Under the pieces are notes generated by a model, which was not told the origin of the DNA, did no database searches, and saw only the letters and a program-made list of their open reading frames with translations. Of a DNA stretch of 64,000 nucleotides, positions 45,963-54,992 are shown piece by piece. The stretch covers positions 62,001 to 126,000 of the forward strand of contig NZ_JBAMDA010000003.1 of NCBI RefSeq assembly GCF_036964665.1, given 5' to 3'. The translations under genes and the position numbers were made by a program. Each line of letters starts with the position of its first letter. Within the stretch, counting starts at the first letter, position 1. Source of the DNA: Nitrobacter sp. NHB1 (GTDB taxonomy: Bacteria > Pseudomonadota > Alphaproteobacteria > Rhizobiales > Xanthobacteraceae).

Positions 45963-46321
45963 GAAGCCTTTTGGTTGCGCGCTCATCCAGCCCATGTCCT
46001 GGCGCTTTTAGCTGACGCTCCGGCGCAATCTGAAAGTCAAGTTTCTCGATCTGGTAAACGTTATCCGGCGATCGCTAAAGTCGTTCGGCAGGTCGAACGT
46101 ATGACTTTCGAGCAGCGCGCAGCGATAGCAGGCGGCGCTTCGGTGACCCGGTTGATGGGCGCGATGATGACGGTGCGTCGGCGCCGTAGAAGGAATGTTT
46201 TTGACTGCGCGACCTGGTCGTGAAGTTTGTCGCCTTTAGCGAATTGGCTCGGGCGCTTCATGGCGATCCCAGCGTCGGCTTGGGTGACGACGCTGAGATT
46301 CGGAATACACAGTGTACGATT
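45963..46321. other. Degenerate region
   Basis: About 360 bases with short frames on both strands (e.g. RYPAIAKVVRQVERMTFEQR on the plus strand) and no recognised domain. It may be the eroded 3' part of the ArsR-like pseudogene and neighbours. Confidence 0.35.
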
Positions 46322-46549
46322 TCATATTTGCGGCTGTCCATCAGTTTTGATCCAGCGCAATACGCCCTGTAAAAAACCTGCATAATACGCAAGATGCTGG
46401 GACGCCGTCGAATCGCGAATACCAAAGAAGTCGGCGAACTGACCAACCGATTTCTCTCCGTTGACAAGTTGGAAGAGGATCAGGCGGGTTGATAGCACCT
46501 TTAGCAATTCTCTGGCGCCGCTCGCGGCGCTGCGCAGAGTCAAGCGCAA
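46322..46549 (-). pseudogene. ArsR-family repressor remnant
   Basis: A minus-strand frame, ASGARELLKVLSTRLILFQL, VNGEKSVGQFADFFGIRDST ASQHLA, clearly follows the first helices and the recognition helix of an ArsR/SmtB repressor. A small deletion after KVLS removed the NExR motif, and the frame is lost after QHLAYY, where DGLVxxRRxGxxIYY should follow. It is divergent from the efflux genes at 46699 and was probably their regulator. Confidence 0.65.
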
Positions 46550-46669
46550 ACGATTATCCGCCCATCGTGAAGAGAGCTTCGAAGATGCTTAGCAGCGATC
46601 ACACATCGTTTGTCCCGCTGTAGATCGCGCACCGCGGAGCACGCCGCCGCGCCAGCTGAAATGCGGGAG

Positions 46670-46683
46670 TGATTTCTAAATCA
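46670..46683. promoter_or_regulatory. Short inverted repeat before efflux operon
   Basis: TGATTT-CT-AAATCA, ending 15 bases before the GTG at 46699. A possible operator for the decayed ArsR-type regulator beside it. Confidence 0.35.
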
Positions 46684-46698
46684 GTGATAAACTAGAGT

Positions 46699-47943
46699 GT
46701 GATCATGAACGACCCTGCACACGCCACTGCTAGGCCACTATCCGAGCAGAAACGAAAAAACGCGGATTTTCTCACCATCTTTCGCAAGCCGGTAACGAAA
46801 TATGCGCTGACAGTGATTGGCATCCTTGCCGTCATCACAGCGGCTGTCTTTATCTATTCCAACCACCCGATCAATGTTCAGGTGGCGACAATCGAGCGGA
46901 ACGTTCCGATCCGGGTGTTCGGCCTGGGTACGACCGAGGCTCGCATTCTCTCGAACATCGGGTTTGAGGTCGGCGCCACGCTCACCGAACTGCGCGCCGA
47001 CCATGGCGACCGTGTCAGCGAGGGGCAGGTACTTGCCCGACTTAGCACCGGCGAGCAGGATGCCAAGGTTGGCAAGGCACGTGCCGCACTGCTGGTCGCC
47101 GAGGTCAATATTGCCAAGAGCGCCGCCAATGTGGAGAAAGCGCGCGCGGTGTTCACCCAGAAGCAGGAGACAAATCGGCGCAAGCAGACCCTGGCCGGCC
47201 GTGACGTCGTGTCACAGCAAGCGGCGGAGGAAGCGATCCGCGACGAGGCCGTGGCCAAGGCGGACGTCACGGTAGCGGAGAGTGAGGTGGAGAGCGCCAA
47301 GGCGCAGCTGACTGATGCCCGCGCCCAGCTTCAGTACGAAGAGACCATGCTGCGGCACCGGACGCTGGTTGCGCCGTTCGATGCGGTCGTCATCGAGCGT
47401 CACAAGGAATTAGGTTCAGTGATCAAGGCTGGCGATCCGATCTTCACTCTCATTGCGGTCGGCAGCTATTGGGGCCTCGCCTATGTCGATGAGGCGCGCG
47501 CCGGTTTCATTGAGGAAGGGCAACCTGTCGAGGCGCGCCTGCGCTCCCGGCCGCTCGAATCCTTCACCGGCCGCGTGGTTCGTATCGGGCTCGAAAGCGA
47601 TCGCCTCACCGAGGAGCGGCGCGTCTATCTCAGAGGCGAGAATCCACCGGCCCGTGTCTATCTCGGCGAACAGGTGGAGTTCTTAATCACGGTGGCCAAG
47701 CTCGACAAGGCACTGCTCGTGCCTTCGGCCGCGGTGCATGGCTACGACGGCCGGCAAGGCACGGTATGGACAGTGGAACACGGACGTTTGGAGCGCCGCC
47801 TGGTTCAATTCCGTCATCGCACTGAAGATTCCCGCCTTGAGATCGTCGATGGATTGCCCGCAAACGCCCGCGTCGTGACCCGGTTAGAGAACGGGCTGCG
47901 TGAAGGTCGCGCGGCGCGCGCGACCGAGGCGATACCCAAATGA
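46699..47943 (+). CDS. HlyD/MacA-like periplasmic adaptor
   Basis: A 414-residue adaptor. The N-terminal membrane anchor is YALTVIGILAVITAAVFIYS near 35-55. The lipoyl half GATLTELRADHGDRVSEGQV is followed by a long coiled coil (about 115-215, rich in AKA/EAV heptads) and LRHRTLVAPFDAVVIERHKE LGS. The start is GTG 46699 or ATG 46705. Its stop overlaps the ABC permease gene by 4 bases, so it is the adaptor of an ABC-type exporter rather than of an RND pump. Confidence 0.88.
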   Translation: MIMNDPAHATARPLSEQKRKNADFLTIFRKPVTKYALTVIGILAVITAAVFIYSNHPINVQVATIERNVPIRVFGLGTTEARILSNIGFEVGATLTELRADHGDRVSEGQVLARLSTGEQDAKVGKARAALLVAEVNIAKSAANVEKARAVFTQKQETNRRKQTLAGRDVVSQQAAEEAIRDEAVAKADVTVAESEVESAKAQLTDARAQLQYEETMLRHRTLVAPFDAVVIERHKELGSVIKAGDPIFTLIAVGSYWGLAYVDEARAGFIEEGQPVEARLRSRPLESFTGRVVRIGLESDRLTEERRVYLRGENPPARVYLGEQVEFLITVAKLDKALLVPSAAVHGYDGRQGTVWTVEHGRLERRLVQFRHRTEDSRLEIVDGLPANARVVTRLENGLREGRAARATEAIPK

Positions 47944-49073
47944 ACCTCGCCTATCGTGACATCCGGCACAAGCTCGGCCGCTTTCTACTGACGTGCTTAG
48001 GGCTTGGTCTTTTGCTCGGCGTCGTGCTGGCCATGATCGGCATTTACCGTGGCCTCGTCGTCGATGCCCTGACGATCGCCCGGGCGCCGGCCATCGATCT
48101 GTGGGTCGTGCAAGCTAATACACGCGGTCCTTTCGCCGAAGCCTCACGGATTCCCGGTGACCTCCGCGAGGCAGTGGCGCGTATCGCGGGGGTGACCGCC
48201 GCTGGGAGCATCACCTATCAGACTGTCGAAGCTGAGCATCAGGGCGGCAAACTGAGGCTTTATGTCATAGGTTACGAACTGACGCGTCCGGGCGGGCCGC
48301 CGGAGATCGCCGAAGGCCGCGATATCGCGCGCAGCCATTACGAGATGGTCGCCGACCATTCATCGGGGCTCACCTTGGGCGAACGAATTCGGCTCGGCCG
48401 CAGAACGTTCACCGTCGTGGGGCTAACCCGGAACCAGGTCAATTCCGGCGGCGACCCTGCTGTCTACATTCCCCTGGCCGACGCACAAAAGCTGCAATTC
48501 GAACTCGCTCCGCCGGCGGCGCGGGTGCAGCTTGCCCGCGGCACAGGCAGCGCCAGCCTGAACACCGTCAATGCTGTGGTCGCTCGTCTACACCCGAATG
48601 CCTCCTCCGATGCTACCGCGGCAACGATACGACGCTGGAAGCATCTGGCGGCAATCACGCAGGATAATCAGGAGCTCATTCTGTCGCGCTCGCTGGTCGA
48701 CCGCGCGCGGCGGCAGATCGGGCTGTTTACCTCGCTGCTGCTGGTTGTCTCGGCCGTCATCATCGCGATCATCATCTACACCATGACCATGGAGAAATTA
48801 AAGCAGATCGCCACGCTGAAGCTGATCGGGGCGCCCGACCGGACCATCATCGGCATGATCGTGCAGCAGGCGATGGCTCTCGGGCTGATCGGTTTCGCCA
48901 TTGCCGCCACGCTTATCATCGGCATCAAAGATTACTTCCCCCGGCGCGTGGTGCTGGAGCCGGACAACGTGGCCGTGCTTGGCGTGATCGTATTCGTGGT
49001 GTGCCTGCTGTCCAGCGGCCTCGGCGTCCGTGCGGCGCTGCGGGTCGATCCGGCGACAGCGCTCGGAGGCTGA
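47940..49073 (+). CDS. ABC transporter permease, FtsX/MacB type
   Basis: A 377-residue protein with one N-terminal helix (GRFLLTCLGLGLLLGVVLAM), a periplasmic MacB-like domain (about 50-250) and three C-terminal helices (TSLLLVVSAVIIAIIIYTMT, ALGLIGFAIAATLIIGIKDY, VAVLGVIVFVVCLLSSGLG) ending GVRAALRVDPATALGG, the FtsX signature. It forms a MacAB-like export machine with the neighbours, transmitting ATP-driven motion to the periplasm. Substrate unknown. Confidence 0.88.
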   Translation: MNLAYRDIRHKLGRFLLTCLGLGLLLGVVLAMIGIYRGLVVDALTIARAPAIDLWVVQANTRGPFAEASRIPGDLREAVARIAGVTAAGSITYQTVEAEHQGGKLRLYVIGYELTRPGGPPEIAEGRDIARSHYEMVADHSSGLTLGERIRLGRRTFTVVGLTRNQVNSGGDPAVYIPLADAQKLQFELAPPAARVQLARGTGSASLNTVNAVVARLHPNASSDATAATIRRWKHLAAITQDNQELILSRSLVDRARRQIGLFTSLLLVVSAVIIAIIIYTMTMEKLKQIATLKLIGAPDRTIIGMIVQQAMALGLIGFAIAATLIIGIKDYFPRRVVLEPDNVAVLGVIVFVVCLLSSGLGVRAALRVDPATALGG

Positions 49074-49074
49074 C

Positions 49075-49779
49075 ATGGCGGAACAAGGATCAGACACGCC
49101 GCTGGTGCGGCTTGAGAGCATCTCCAAGCATTTTGGCGAAGGCGAGACGCGCGTGGACGCATTGCGTGACGTCTCGCTCGAAGTATTTCCCCGCCAGGTG
49201 GTAGCGCTGCTTGGACCTTCTGGCTCCGGCAAAACCACGCTCCTCAATGTCATTGGCTGCATTCTCGATCCGTCGGCGGGCGCGATGGAGCTCGACGGCG
49301 AGCTGGTTCTGTATGACGGGCAGTGGCAGCGCAGCGACCTGCGGCGTCTGAGGCTCGACAAGATCGGATTTATCTTCCAGTTCCACAATCTACTGCCGTT
49401 CCTTGATGCCACCGACAACGTCGCTGTTGTCCTGCAACTCGCAGGCGCCGACAGTGCGACGGCACGCAGGCGGGCCGGCGACCTGCTCGACGACCTGGAG
49501 ATCAGCCACCGCAAACACGCCATGCCGGCCAAGCTCTCGGGCGGAGAGGCGCAGCGCGTGGCCATCGCTCGCGCGCTGGCCAACAGCCCGCGCATCATCC
49601 TCGCCGATGAACCGACCGCCGCGCTCGATTCCAAGCGTGCCGGTATCGTCATGGACCTGTTGCGCAAGCTCGCTGTTGAGCACGATGCTGCTATCATCGC
49701 CGTCACACATGATGAGAAGATTTTCAACCGTTTCGATCGCATCTTCCATCTCCGCGACGGCCACCTGGCCGATGCGTGA
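49075..49779 (+). CDS. ABC transporter ATPase, LolD/MacB type
   Basis: A 234-residue ATPase. Walker A is LLGPSGSGKTTLLNVIGC near 46-63, Q-loop IGFIFQFHNLLPF, signature LSGGEAQRVAIARAL, Walker B IILADEPTAALDSK and switch AVTHDEK. The ATG at 49075 lies 1 base after the permease stop. The unusual extra residues between Walker A and the Q-loop (MELDGELVLYDGQWQRSDLR) vary in the family. Confidence 0.92.
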   Translation: MAEQGSDTPLVRLESISKHFGEGETRVDALRDVSLEVFPRQVVALLGPSGSGKTTLLNVIGCILDPSAGAMELDGELVLYDGQWQRSDLRRLRLDKIGFIFQFHNLLPFLDATDNVAVVLQLAGADSATARRRAGDLLDDLEISHRKHAMPAKLSGGEAQRVAIARALANSPRIILADEPTAALDSKRAGIVMDLLRKLAVEHDAAIIAVTHDEKIFNRFDRIFHLRDGHLADA

Positions 49780-49910
49780 TTCTGAATCGGCACAGGGCTC
49801 AGATCGCTGCAGGTGCCGGCAGTAACGCCGGAAAAAGCCGGTCGGAGTGGACCACTGGCGCGCTGCATTCAGTGCAGCAATCAACCCTCAGGCTTGTCAC
49901 TTTGTCTCAC

Positions 49911-50387
49911 TCACTTCGCCGCCGGCGTCACCGCGTCGAAGCGATAGCTCGCATGGCAGGCAACGCAGGCCGACAGCTGCGTGCTGAGTCTCGCGAGCAA
50001 CTGCTCGCGGCTCGCCCCCGAATCGGCGGCGGTAGCAATCTCATCGAAGCGCTTATGGACGCTGAGCCCAAGCTGCTTGAACTCGAGCGGCAACTTGGCC
50101 ATCAGTGCCGGATTGACGTCGGCGGCCGCTGCCATACCGCTCGCGCGCGCCGCCTGCGCAACCTGCTTCATGTCGCCTTCCTTCACCCCGTCGACGACAA
50201 TCTGCACGGTCTCAAGCATGCCGCGCATTTCGGTGAGCACGAGATTGCGCTCATTCGATCCCAGCAGAACAGTCGTGCGCCCGTCGGGCGCCACTTGCGT
50301 CTGACCGCGAACGAAGAAGAATGCAGCGACGGCAATGGTAACAAGCCAAAGGGCAATGGCAGTGATGGACAGCACACGTGCAGTCAT
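49911..50387 (-). CDS. Cytochrome c' family protein
   Basis: A 158-residue protein with an N-terminal signal/anchor helix (RVLSITAIALWLVTIAVAAF FF), a four-helix domain and a C-terminal single heme site CVACHASYRF (CxxCH). The C-terminal position of the heme is typical of cytochrome c'/c556. AGGAGG stands at the right distance before the ATG at 50387. These proteins transfer electrons or bind NO in the periplasm. A broken paralogue lies at 54420-54648 near aioBA, so this intact copy may be the electron acceptor partner of arsenite oxidase (inference). Confidence 0.88.
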   Translation of the reverse strand: MTARVLSITAIALWLVTIAVAAFFFVRGQTQVAPDGRTTVLLGSNERNLVLTEMRGMLETVQIVVDGVKEGDMKQVAQAARASGMAAAADVNPALMAKLPLEFKQLGLSVHKRFDEIATAADSGASREQLLARLSTQLSACVACHASYRFDAVTPAAK

Positions 50388-50786
50388 AGATGATCCTCCT
50401 GTTGCACATGAATAGCAGTTGTTGCCGGTGAGTGACAGCCATCCTTGCATCGCTGATGCTCGGCGATGCCCTCAACGCTGCAATACACACCAGACAAGAC
50501 ACCGCGCCGGACATGCGGCGGCCAGAATCGACTCCGATCGTTGAACTGAATCGCTAAGATGGGGTGCAAAACTGCTCAAAGTGCGTGGCTACCGCTCCAG
50601 TAGCCACACCGTCGGCGACAAACCGGCGATACGTGGCGATCACCTGGAAGAAGCGGTGTGAGATCAGTAGGCCACCTGGAGAACCCGCGTCGCGTGGCCG
50701 AGGCATACTCCGCCGCCTTCTTCAGGCTCGCGACGAAACTCGCGAGCCGGATGAGATCGTCCGCCTGGAACGGCAGATAACGGCAG
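50388..50786. other. No recognisable gene
   Basis: 400 bases upstream of the cytochrome and before the recombinase fragment. No conserved frame seen; likely eroded recombinase sequence in its second half. Confidence 0.35.
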
Positions 50787-51097
50787 ATGGCCACCTTGCG
50801 TCGCGGCATCGGTCGGCTGATAGACCGCTATGCCGAGGATGTCATCGACAAGGTGGAATTCGACGCGGTCGATGTGGCCGAGAATGAACGCGAGCTGTCA
50901 CTCTTGATCTTGATCAACCGCTTGGAGGAGTTCTTCGCCAAAGTGAAGGTAGGACTCGCTGCCTTGACAGGACCGGCATGCGACAGATCGTCCGTGCCGT
51001 AATTCGCGGGGTCGAGATCGATGACACGCAGGTCGAGATCATCTTTAGGGTTCCGCCACTCGACGGCCCGGCCAGGCCAAAATCGCCAAGCAAAATG
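50787..51097 (+). pseudogene. Serine recombinase C-terminal fragment
   Basis: LRRGIGRLIDRYAEDVIDKV EFD, then ELSLLILINRLEEFFAKVKV GLA, and in a shifted frame QIVRAVIRGVEIDDTQVEII FRVPP. This is the coiled-coil end and C-terminus of large serine recombinases like the one at 62968. At least one frameshift occurs near 50980. Confidence 0.75.
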
Positions 51098-51104
51098 ACC
51101 GGGC

Positions 51105-51275
51105 TCAGGCAATATTGTACAGCGGATCGTCGAACGGACGTTCGCCCGGATCAGCCGCAATCGTCGCCTGATGCGCGATCTCGAGCGCTATACCAGGATC
51201 GTCGCAGCCTTCGTCCGCCTCGCCATGATGCGCACCGTGCTCAGGCACCTCATACGCTCAACCCAATGCTCCTGA
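51105..51275 (+). pseudogene. IS5-family (IS427-type) transposase C-terminal fragment
   Basis: One frame reads RIVERTFARISRNRRLMRDL ERYTRIVAAFVRLAMMRTVL RHL and ends in CS*, the standard C-terminus of IS427-group transposases (with the DDE Glu in VERTFA). The upstream part is missing. Confidence 0.8.
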
Positions 51276-51330
51276 ATCTAATCTTCTCGGGATCGGCTCT
51301 TTAGGTTCAAACCTCCCAAAGGAGAAGTGA

Positions 51331-52170
51331 ATGGCCTTCAAGGATATTCTTTTGACGCTGACGAGCTATCCGGAACCGACGCCTGTCTCGGTGGTGGATG
51401 ATGCGGTTTCGATAGCCGCCGCCCTGGGCGCTCACCTCGCGGCTATTTCCTGCGAAGTACATGTGGAAGTGCCCGGAAGCTTCCTTGCGGATAGCATCGT
51501 CGACATACCCGGAATCGTTGCGGGTGAGACCGCGAAGAGCCGCAAGAATGCGAAAGCTCTTCTCGCAGCGTTCGAAGCAGCGGCCGATAAGTCCGGCGTT
51601 CAGCATGAGATTATTTTGGAGAAATGCGCAACCCATAGGACGCCGTCGCTGCTAGTCGACTATGCACGGCTTCGCGATCTCACGATTATGTCGGTGCCCG
51701 AATCGTATGATCAGTGGTACGCGGAGGCTCTGATCTTCGAAACGGGTAGGCCGACGCTGATTCTGCCGGCTGCCCCGCGATCACACCCATTCCAGCTCGA
51801 TACCGCCGGCGTGGCGTGGGATTTCAGTCGCACCGCTGCGCGAGCGGTTTCGGACGCGCTTCCGCTGCTTGAAACGGCAAAACGGGTTCGCGTCGTTACC
51901 GTCACGAACGAAAAGACTTTGGATTCCAAACATTCCGCCGAAGAACTGGCGAAGAACCTTGCTCGTCACGGCATCGACGTCGTGCTGGACAAGGTCGACG
52001 CCGATGGCAAGCCGATTGGCGAGGTCCTTGAAACGTACGTGCTTTCACACAAAATCGATGTGCTTGTAATGGGAGCCTATGGACACTCGAGATGGCGTGA
52101 ATTCGTGCTTGGAGGCGCAACCAAGAGTCTGCTGTCGAGGCCCCCGGTCCCTATTTTGTTCTCGCATTGA
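51331..52170 (+). CDS. Universal stress protein, tandem UspA type (copy 2)
   Basis: A 279-residue protein with AAGGAG before the ATG. The C-terminal domain has VLVMGAYGHSRWREFVLGGA TKSLL, the ATP-binding loop of Usp proteins; the N-terminal domain is more divergent. It differs clearly from the Usp at 7053-7889. It lies 9 bases before an APC permease gene and forms an operon with it. No FixK-type site is visible directly upstream, where IS debris ends. Confidence 0.9.
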   Translation: MAFKDILLTLTSYPEPTPVSVVDDAVSIAAALGAHLAAISCEVHVEVPGSFLADSIVDIPGIVAGETAKSRKNAKALLAAFEAAADKSGVQHEIILEKCATHRTPSLLVDYARLRDLTIMSVPESYDQWYAEALIFETGRPTLILPAAPRSHPFQLDTAGVAWDFSRTAARAVSDALPLLETAKRVRVVTVTNEKTLDSKHSAEELAKNLARHGIDVVLDKVDADGKPIGEVLETYVLSHKIDVLVMGAYGHSRWREFVLGGATKSLLSRPPVPILFSH

Positions 52171-52179
52171 CGCTCGGCC

Positions 52180-53460
52180 ATGCAAGACGCGAGAACAGAT
52201 GCAGACAGTCCGCAACTAGAAACAAAGAAGGCGCATCCGAACCCTCCAAAGCTGATCAGATCGCTCACCCTCACCCATGCGGTGCTCTATGGGCTTGGCG
52301 TGACGATCGGCGCAGGCATTTACGTACTGGTGGGGGCGGCCGCCGGCCGGAGCGGCATGCACGCGCCTGTGGCGTTTCTTGCGGCCGCGATCGTCATGGG
52401 AATAACGGCGGCGTCCTTTGCCGAGTTGGGCACCAGAATGCCGGTCGCAGCGAGCGAAGCAGCTTACGTCCAGGCGGCGTTTCAGCGGAAATGGCTGAGC
52501 GGTGCCGCAGGATTACTCGTCGTTGCCGCCGCAACCATTTCCGGGGCCACCATCAGCGTAGGAAGCGCCGGATACTTAGGCGTATTCATTCCGCTTCCGG
52601 AATCCTGGATCATAGCCGCCGTCGTGCTCGCGATGGGCGCCATCGCCTGCCTCTCGGCGGCGCAATCCATCAGTTTTGCGGGACTGATGACGGTGGTCGA
52701 AATTGGCGGGCTACTGCTTATCGTCGCGGCTGGCCTCTTGGGGGACGGTCCTCTAATCTCCCGGCTTCCGGAATTATGGCCCGCCATCGGCGACCTGTCT
52801 GCCTGGGGCGGCATCGCGCGAACCACCCTGCTTGCCGTATTTGCGTTTATCGGCTTCGAGCATTTGGTGAACATTTCCGAAGAAATGAAGAACCCGCGAC
52901 ACACCTTGCCCCGGGCCCTATTCATAACGCTCGGGGTGACTGCTCTGCTCTATGCCTTGGTGGTCTGGATCGCAGTCATCGCGGTGCCGCCGGTGGAACT
53001 CGCGAGATCGTCGGCCCCCCTGGCGCTGGTCTTTCAGCGCTTGACAGGACTTCCTCTGCATGTGTTGAGCGCCATCGCGATCGTCGCGACAGTCAATGGA
53101 ATCATTGTCCATATGATCATGATCGGGCGCGTGCTCTATGGCCTCGCTAATCAGGATAACCTTCCCACCTTCCTTGCGAAGGTGGATTCGAAGAGCGGCA
53201 CACCGGTTATTGCGACTCTCTTTGGCGTTGCGGCCATCCTGATCCTGGCGCTTGGCGTTCCTCTGACTGGATTGGCCGAGTGGACGTCACGCTTTACGCT
53301 CGGAATCTTTGCGTTCGTGAATCTGGCCCTCATAAGGATCAAAGTTGCGGAATCAATGCCCCCTTCGGATGTGTTTCTAGTGCCGATATGGGTTCCAGTC
53401 GTAGGATTGGTGACCAGCACCTCGTTCGTCCTTATTGATTTTACATATACCGCTTCATGA
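52180..53460 (+). CDS. APC-superfamily amino acid/cation permease
   Basis: A 426-residue membrane protein with 11-12 helices. The family start is SLTLTHAVLYGLGVTIGAGI YVLVG (helix 1 GxGIGAGI motif), with FAELGTRMPVAASEAAYVQA AF in helix 2 and GFEHLVNISEEMKNPRHTLP RA in the middle loop. Amino acid:proton or cation symport is inferred. The protein is somewhat short at the C-terminus compared with ~450-500 residues usual for the family. Confidence 0.87.
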   Translation: MQDARTDADSPQLETKKAHPNPPKLIRSLTLTHAVLYGLGVTIGAGIYVLVGAAAGRSGMHAPVAFLAAAIVMGITAASFAELGTRMPVAASEAAYVQAAFQRKWLSGAAGLLVVAAATISGATISVGSAGYLGVFIPLPESWIIAAVVLAMGAIACLSAAQSISFAGLMTVVEIGGLLLIVAAGLLGDGPLISRLPELWPAIGDLSAWGGIARTTLLAVFAFIGFEHLVNISEEMKNPRHTLPRALFITLGVTALLYALVVWIAVIAVPPVELARSSAPLALVFQRLTGLPLHVLSAIAIVATVNGIIVHMIMIGRVLYGLANQDNLPTFLAKVDSKSGTPVIATLFGVAAILILALGVPLTGLAEWTSRFTLGIFAFVNLALIRIKVAESMPPSDVFLVPIWVPVVGLVTSTSFVLIDFTYTAS

Positions 53461-53939
53461 CGTAATAGCATCAAAGAAGCCAGGCGCCAGCTCAGGCTGA
53501 CACCGTGACTGCTTCAAACAATAATTGTCGTGGAAACCGTCGGTGTTGTGGTTCCCATCCTGCGTCGACGGGGCGCGCGTCCAATTATAGACTATCCTCA
53601 TCGCATGTTGAAAAGCTCAGAGCGCGGATCGAAGACCCAAGCTCCGGCCATCCCCGAAGCGGCGCGCAAATGCCTTGCTCTTCTCGTTGAGACACTCTCC
53701 AAACATTGAAGGGCGACTGCGGCCATTAACGTCGTGGAGCGACCACGTCGCGAGACGGCTGATGAGCATTCCCGGCGTCGTGCGCAGTCATCTCGGCGCA
53801 ATACGGACCTTCTCATGCCGGCGTGTCTGGCGTCGATCCTTCAGTACTCGTTCTGCCGGTTTGTCCGACCCGGATTTCTGTTTCATCTTTACTCCTTAAA
53901 GCTACGATGAATCAGAACACTTCCGTTTGAAAAGTCCTT
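53461..53939. other. IS debris, no intact gene
   Basis: Short stretches such as ARRLMSIPGV near 53750 recall IS110 C-termini, but nothing longer can be followed. Confidence 0.35.
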
Positions 53940-54276
53940 CAATCGATCCCAGACGTGCTGACGGAGAACAATCCTGGTGCCGTCCGGAATGTGATTCAAT
54001 TGGGTAGCGCGATCTCCGACAACATGAGTGCGCATGCCGGGCGTCGATGCATACCACTGAAAGATCGACCCTACGAAGTTCATGCCATAGCCAGCTTGCC
54101 ATCGCCCCCGTCTCAAAACCGATGCGCTCCGCATGCGGCGCCCGCTCGCGAAGCAGCGCGGTGAGCGCCCCCGGATCGGACTTGGCTTTTCCCTCGAACA
54201 AAATATGCCCTGTCTCGTTGAGCACGCACACCGAGGTTTCCCTTTGCGAGACGTCTAATCCGACATATTGCTTCAT
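53940..54276 (-). pseudogene. IS110-family transposase N-terminal fragment
   Basis: The frame starts [20 protein letters not shown] (first Asp of the DEDD site) and continues [20 protein letters not shown], then [10 protein letters not shown], where the frame is lost near 54030. The rest of the transposase is absent. It is not the same element as that at 4856-5887. Confidence 0.8.
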
Positions 54277-54419
54277 AGCCCCTCCGATTCGTGTGATTGC
54301 GTGAGGGCTTGAAGATAGCGGACCTTTCGTCTCGCACGCCGCCCGCAATTACGTCATCGTACAGGGGTCAGATCGCTGCAGGTGATAAAGACAACAGGAA
54401 AAAAGCCGGAGTGGAGTCA

Positions 54420-54648
54420 CGATGCGCTGCGAACCGTCTGAGCAGCAAGATTCCTCGGAAAGGTTTGGCTTTGCTGCGGCAACGGAGCGTGTGCGCACTT
54501 ACGCGAACACGAGATAGCGCTCATCTGATGCCAGCAGAACAGCCGTATGCTCGGCACCACCTGCGCCGAACCGCGAACGAGAATACGACCCCGACAATGA
54601 TAACAAGTCAAGGGCGATGGCCGCGACGGACAGCACGCGTGCAGTCAT
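54420..54648 (-). pseudogene. Cytochrome c' N-terminal remnant
   Basis: MTARVLSVAAIAL at 54648 is nearly identical to the start of the cytochrome at 49911-50387 (MTARVLSITAIAL). After it the frame shifts more than once; HTAVLLASDERYLVFA matches TTVLLGSNERNLVLT of the intact copy. The heme-binding part is gone. It lies between IS debris and aioB, divergent from aioB. Confidence 0.75.
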
Positions 54649-54787
54649 GGGATCAATCTCCTTGTTGCCCATGATAGGAGTCATCACCGGGAAATACAGC
54701 ACGACCACAAATGCGATCGGTGCGACATTTCGGGCTTGGAAACTATGGCGCGGTTGGCGGGCATGCTTCGCTGAGCCCCTGTTAGGC

Positions 54788-54801
54788 TTGATCTGAATCA
54801 A
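54788..54801. promoter_or_regulatory. Candidate FixK/FNR box upstream of aioBA
   Basis: TTGATCTGAATCAA meets all fixed positions of TTGAT-N4-ATCAA. Its centre is 198 bases before the chosen GTG start of aioB, leaving a leader of about 150 bases if it activates from -41. Confidence 0.65.
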
Positions 54802-54992
54802 TGAAGGTGGGTCCGAAGTTATGGATAAAGGAGGGAGAACGATTACGATTGAAGGCTTCTCCTAGTAACTGCGATCCTGACAGCGACTGGCGGAGCGCAC
54901 TACGGGACCGGGCTCGACGCGATGGATTTACGGTGGCGCTAGCGCAAGTGGCCCGGCGGGTGCTCGCCATTGACATCGAGGAGGACTCACAG

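Noticed and set aside
46347-46360. TTGATCCAGCGCAA, relaxed FixK-type match
   Set aside because: It is inside the ArsR-like pseudogene and not in a promoter position for any gene.
50904-50917. TTGATCTTGATCAA, a strict FixK-type palindrome
   Set aside because: It lies inside the degenerate coding sequence of a recombinase fragment (codons for LILIN), more than 400 bases before the next gene, so it is probably accidental.
54801-54992. Upstream in-frame extension of aioB to 54801
   Set aside because: It would place about 64 residues before the Tat signal; the GTG at 54993 with GAGGAG gives the standard N-terminus.
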